DNA of 41,208 bases. Origin: CAYPTY01 sp964413935. Lineage in GTDB: Bacteria > Bacteroidota > Rhodothermia > Balneolales > Balneolaceae. Positions 40,972 through 41,208 of the stretch are shown here, piece after piece (the first letter of the stretch is position 1; each line of letters opens with the position of its first letter). Where the stretch lies: NCBI GenBank assembly GCA_964413935.1, contig CAYPTY010000021.1, positions 1 through 41,208 on the forward strand. The letters run 5' to 3'. The notes under the pieces are model-generated. The model saw nothing but the letters and a program-made list of their open reading frames with translations. It did no database searches and was not told the DNA's origin. The position numbers and the translations under genes were made by a program.

Positions 40972-41208
40972 GATATAGCTTTTTTTTTAGTGCCAACGAG
41001 GCGGGGTTTCGGTCTGCCTCGTTCTGTTACATTTCTCAAGGGGAGGCTGAAAGGAGGGGAAATTGCCTAAGGGTTAGTATATGAAAAGTAGGCGGTTTCG
41101 AAGCACGAAACTTTCGGTTAAACACAAAGTTTGATACGAGCTAGAACCATTGAGTTTAGTACTGTTTCGCCTATTTTTTATATACATTGTTATGTCTTGT
41201 TTTGATTC
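40972..41208. other. AT-rich non-coding tail with inverted repeats
   Basis: No convincing gene is visible. An AACGAGGC/GCCTCGTT inverted repeat (about 40995-41023, with one wobble extension) lies just after an eight-T run. A longer-range pair of TAGGCG (about 41087) and CGCCTA (about 41170) flanks a stretch with GAAAC/GTTTC-like repeats. The sequence is too incomplete to name a known element; the window ends before its right boundary. Confidence 0.5.

Noticed and set aside
40972..41208. Integron attC site or cassette boundary
   Set aside because: The ATAAC and GTTGG-like ends do not pair as R''/R' sites, and no integrase or cassette series is visible. Palindromes alone are not enough.

Overview
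The window is about 41 kb of ordinary bacterial chromosome, densely packed on both strands. Several features point to the Fibrobacteres-Chlorobi-Bacteroidetes superphylum: a TonB-dependent receptor with a carboxypeptidase-D-like N-terminal domain, many short lipobox signal peptides (LFAAC, LLSSC, ASSC, LTGAC, LSCG), weak Shine-Dalgarno signals, a leucine dehydrogenase, a DUF2911 lipoprotein and YwqK-type repeats. With the moderate GC content and protein style, my best guess is Balneolota (Balneola/Gracilimonas/Rhodohalobacter-like). This is inference; no 16S rRNA or marker phylogeny is available in the window.

Layout. 1-530: palindromic repeats and a small GIY-YIG nuclease. 580-5140: an ATP-grasp enzyme converging on a minus-strand run of M28 peptidase, DUF2911 lipoprotein and UvrC/Cho-like nuclease. 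5273-9908: oxidoreductases (SDR and aldehyde dehydrogenase overlapping, a YhdH/AcuI-type reductase), a SnoaL-like protein and an outer-membrane-type protein. 9952-12703: three very small minus-strand genes, two of them related to each other, then a lipoprotein/SGNH-hydrolase pair and a membrane-anchored hypothetical protein. 12858-16511: a zinc alcohol dehydrogenase, a secreted nuclease-phosphatase fusion, a RelBE-type toxin-antitoxin pair with a clear palindromic operator, and tRNA-Phe. 16569-22995: recJ, leucine dehydrogenase, Hsp33, type II NADH dehydrogenase and a GH16 glucanase lipoprotein. 23003-24180: a 106-bp-period repeat array split by a second GIY-YIG nuclease gene. 24205-30304: a minus-strand housekeeping run (A-type Fe-S carrier, AlbA_2 protein, gpsA, plsY, lipA, lipB, lpdA). 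30512-37956: a lytic transglycosylase, a YwqK-like lipoprotein, then a three-gene phosphate-scavenging unit (TonB receptor, purple-acid-phosphatase-like protein with an extra C-terminal domain, beta-propeller phytase). 37957-40484: prfC and a DUF72 protein. 40600-41208: an AT-rich end with a small membrane-protein frame broken by one in-frame TGA.

How the genes work together. The phytase unit looks like surface capture and dephosphorylation of organic phosphate. The EEP-HAD fusion could similarly turn external nucleic acid into phosphate and nucleosides. lipB and lipA build the lipoyl cofactor used by complexes that contain LpdA, and the A-type carrier may supply Fe-S clusters to LipA. gpsA and plsY make and acylate glycerol-3-phosphate.

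The most unusual signal is the association of two related small GIY-YIG nucleases (about 78% identical by eye) with one family of long palindromic repeats. Both open reading frames stop inside a repeat. One gene lies as an approximately 436-bp cassette in the linker of a regular 106-bp array. This resembles, in logic, the REP/RAYT partnership, but with a different nuclease class.
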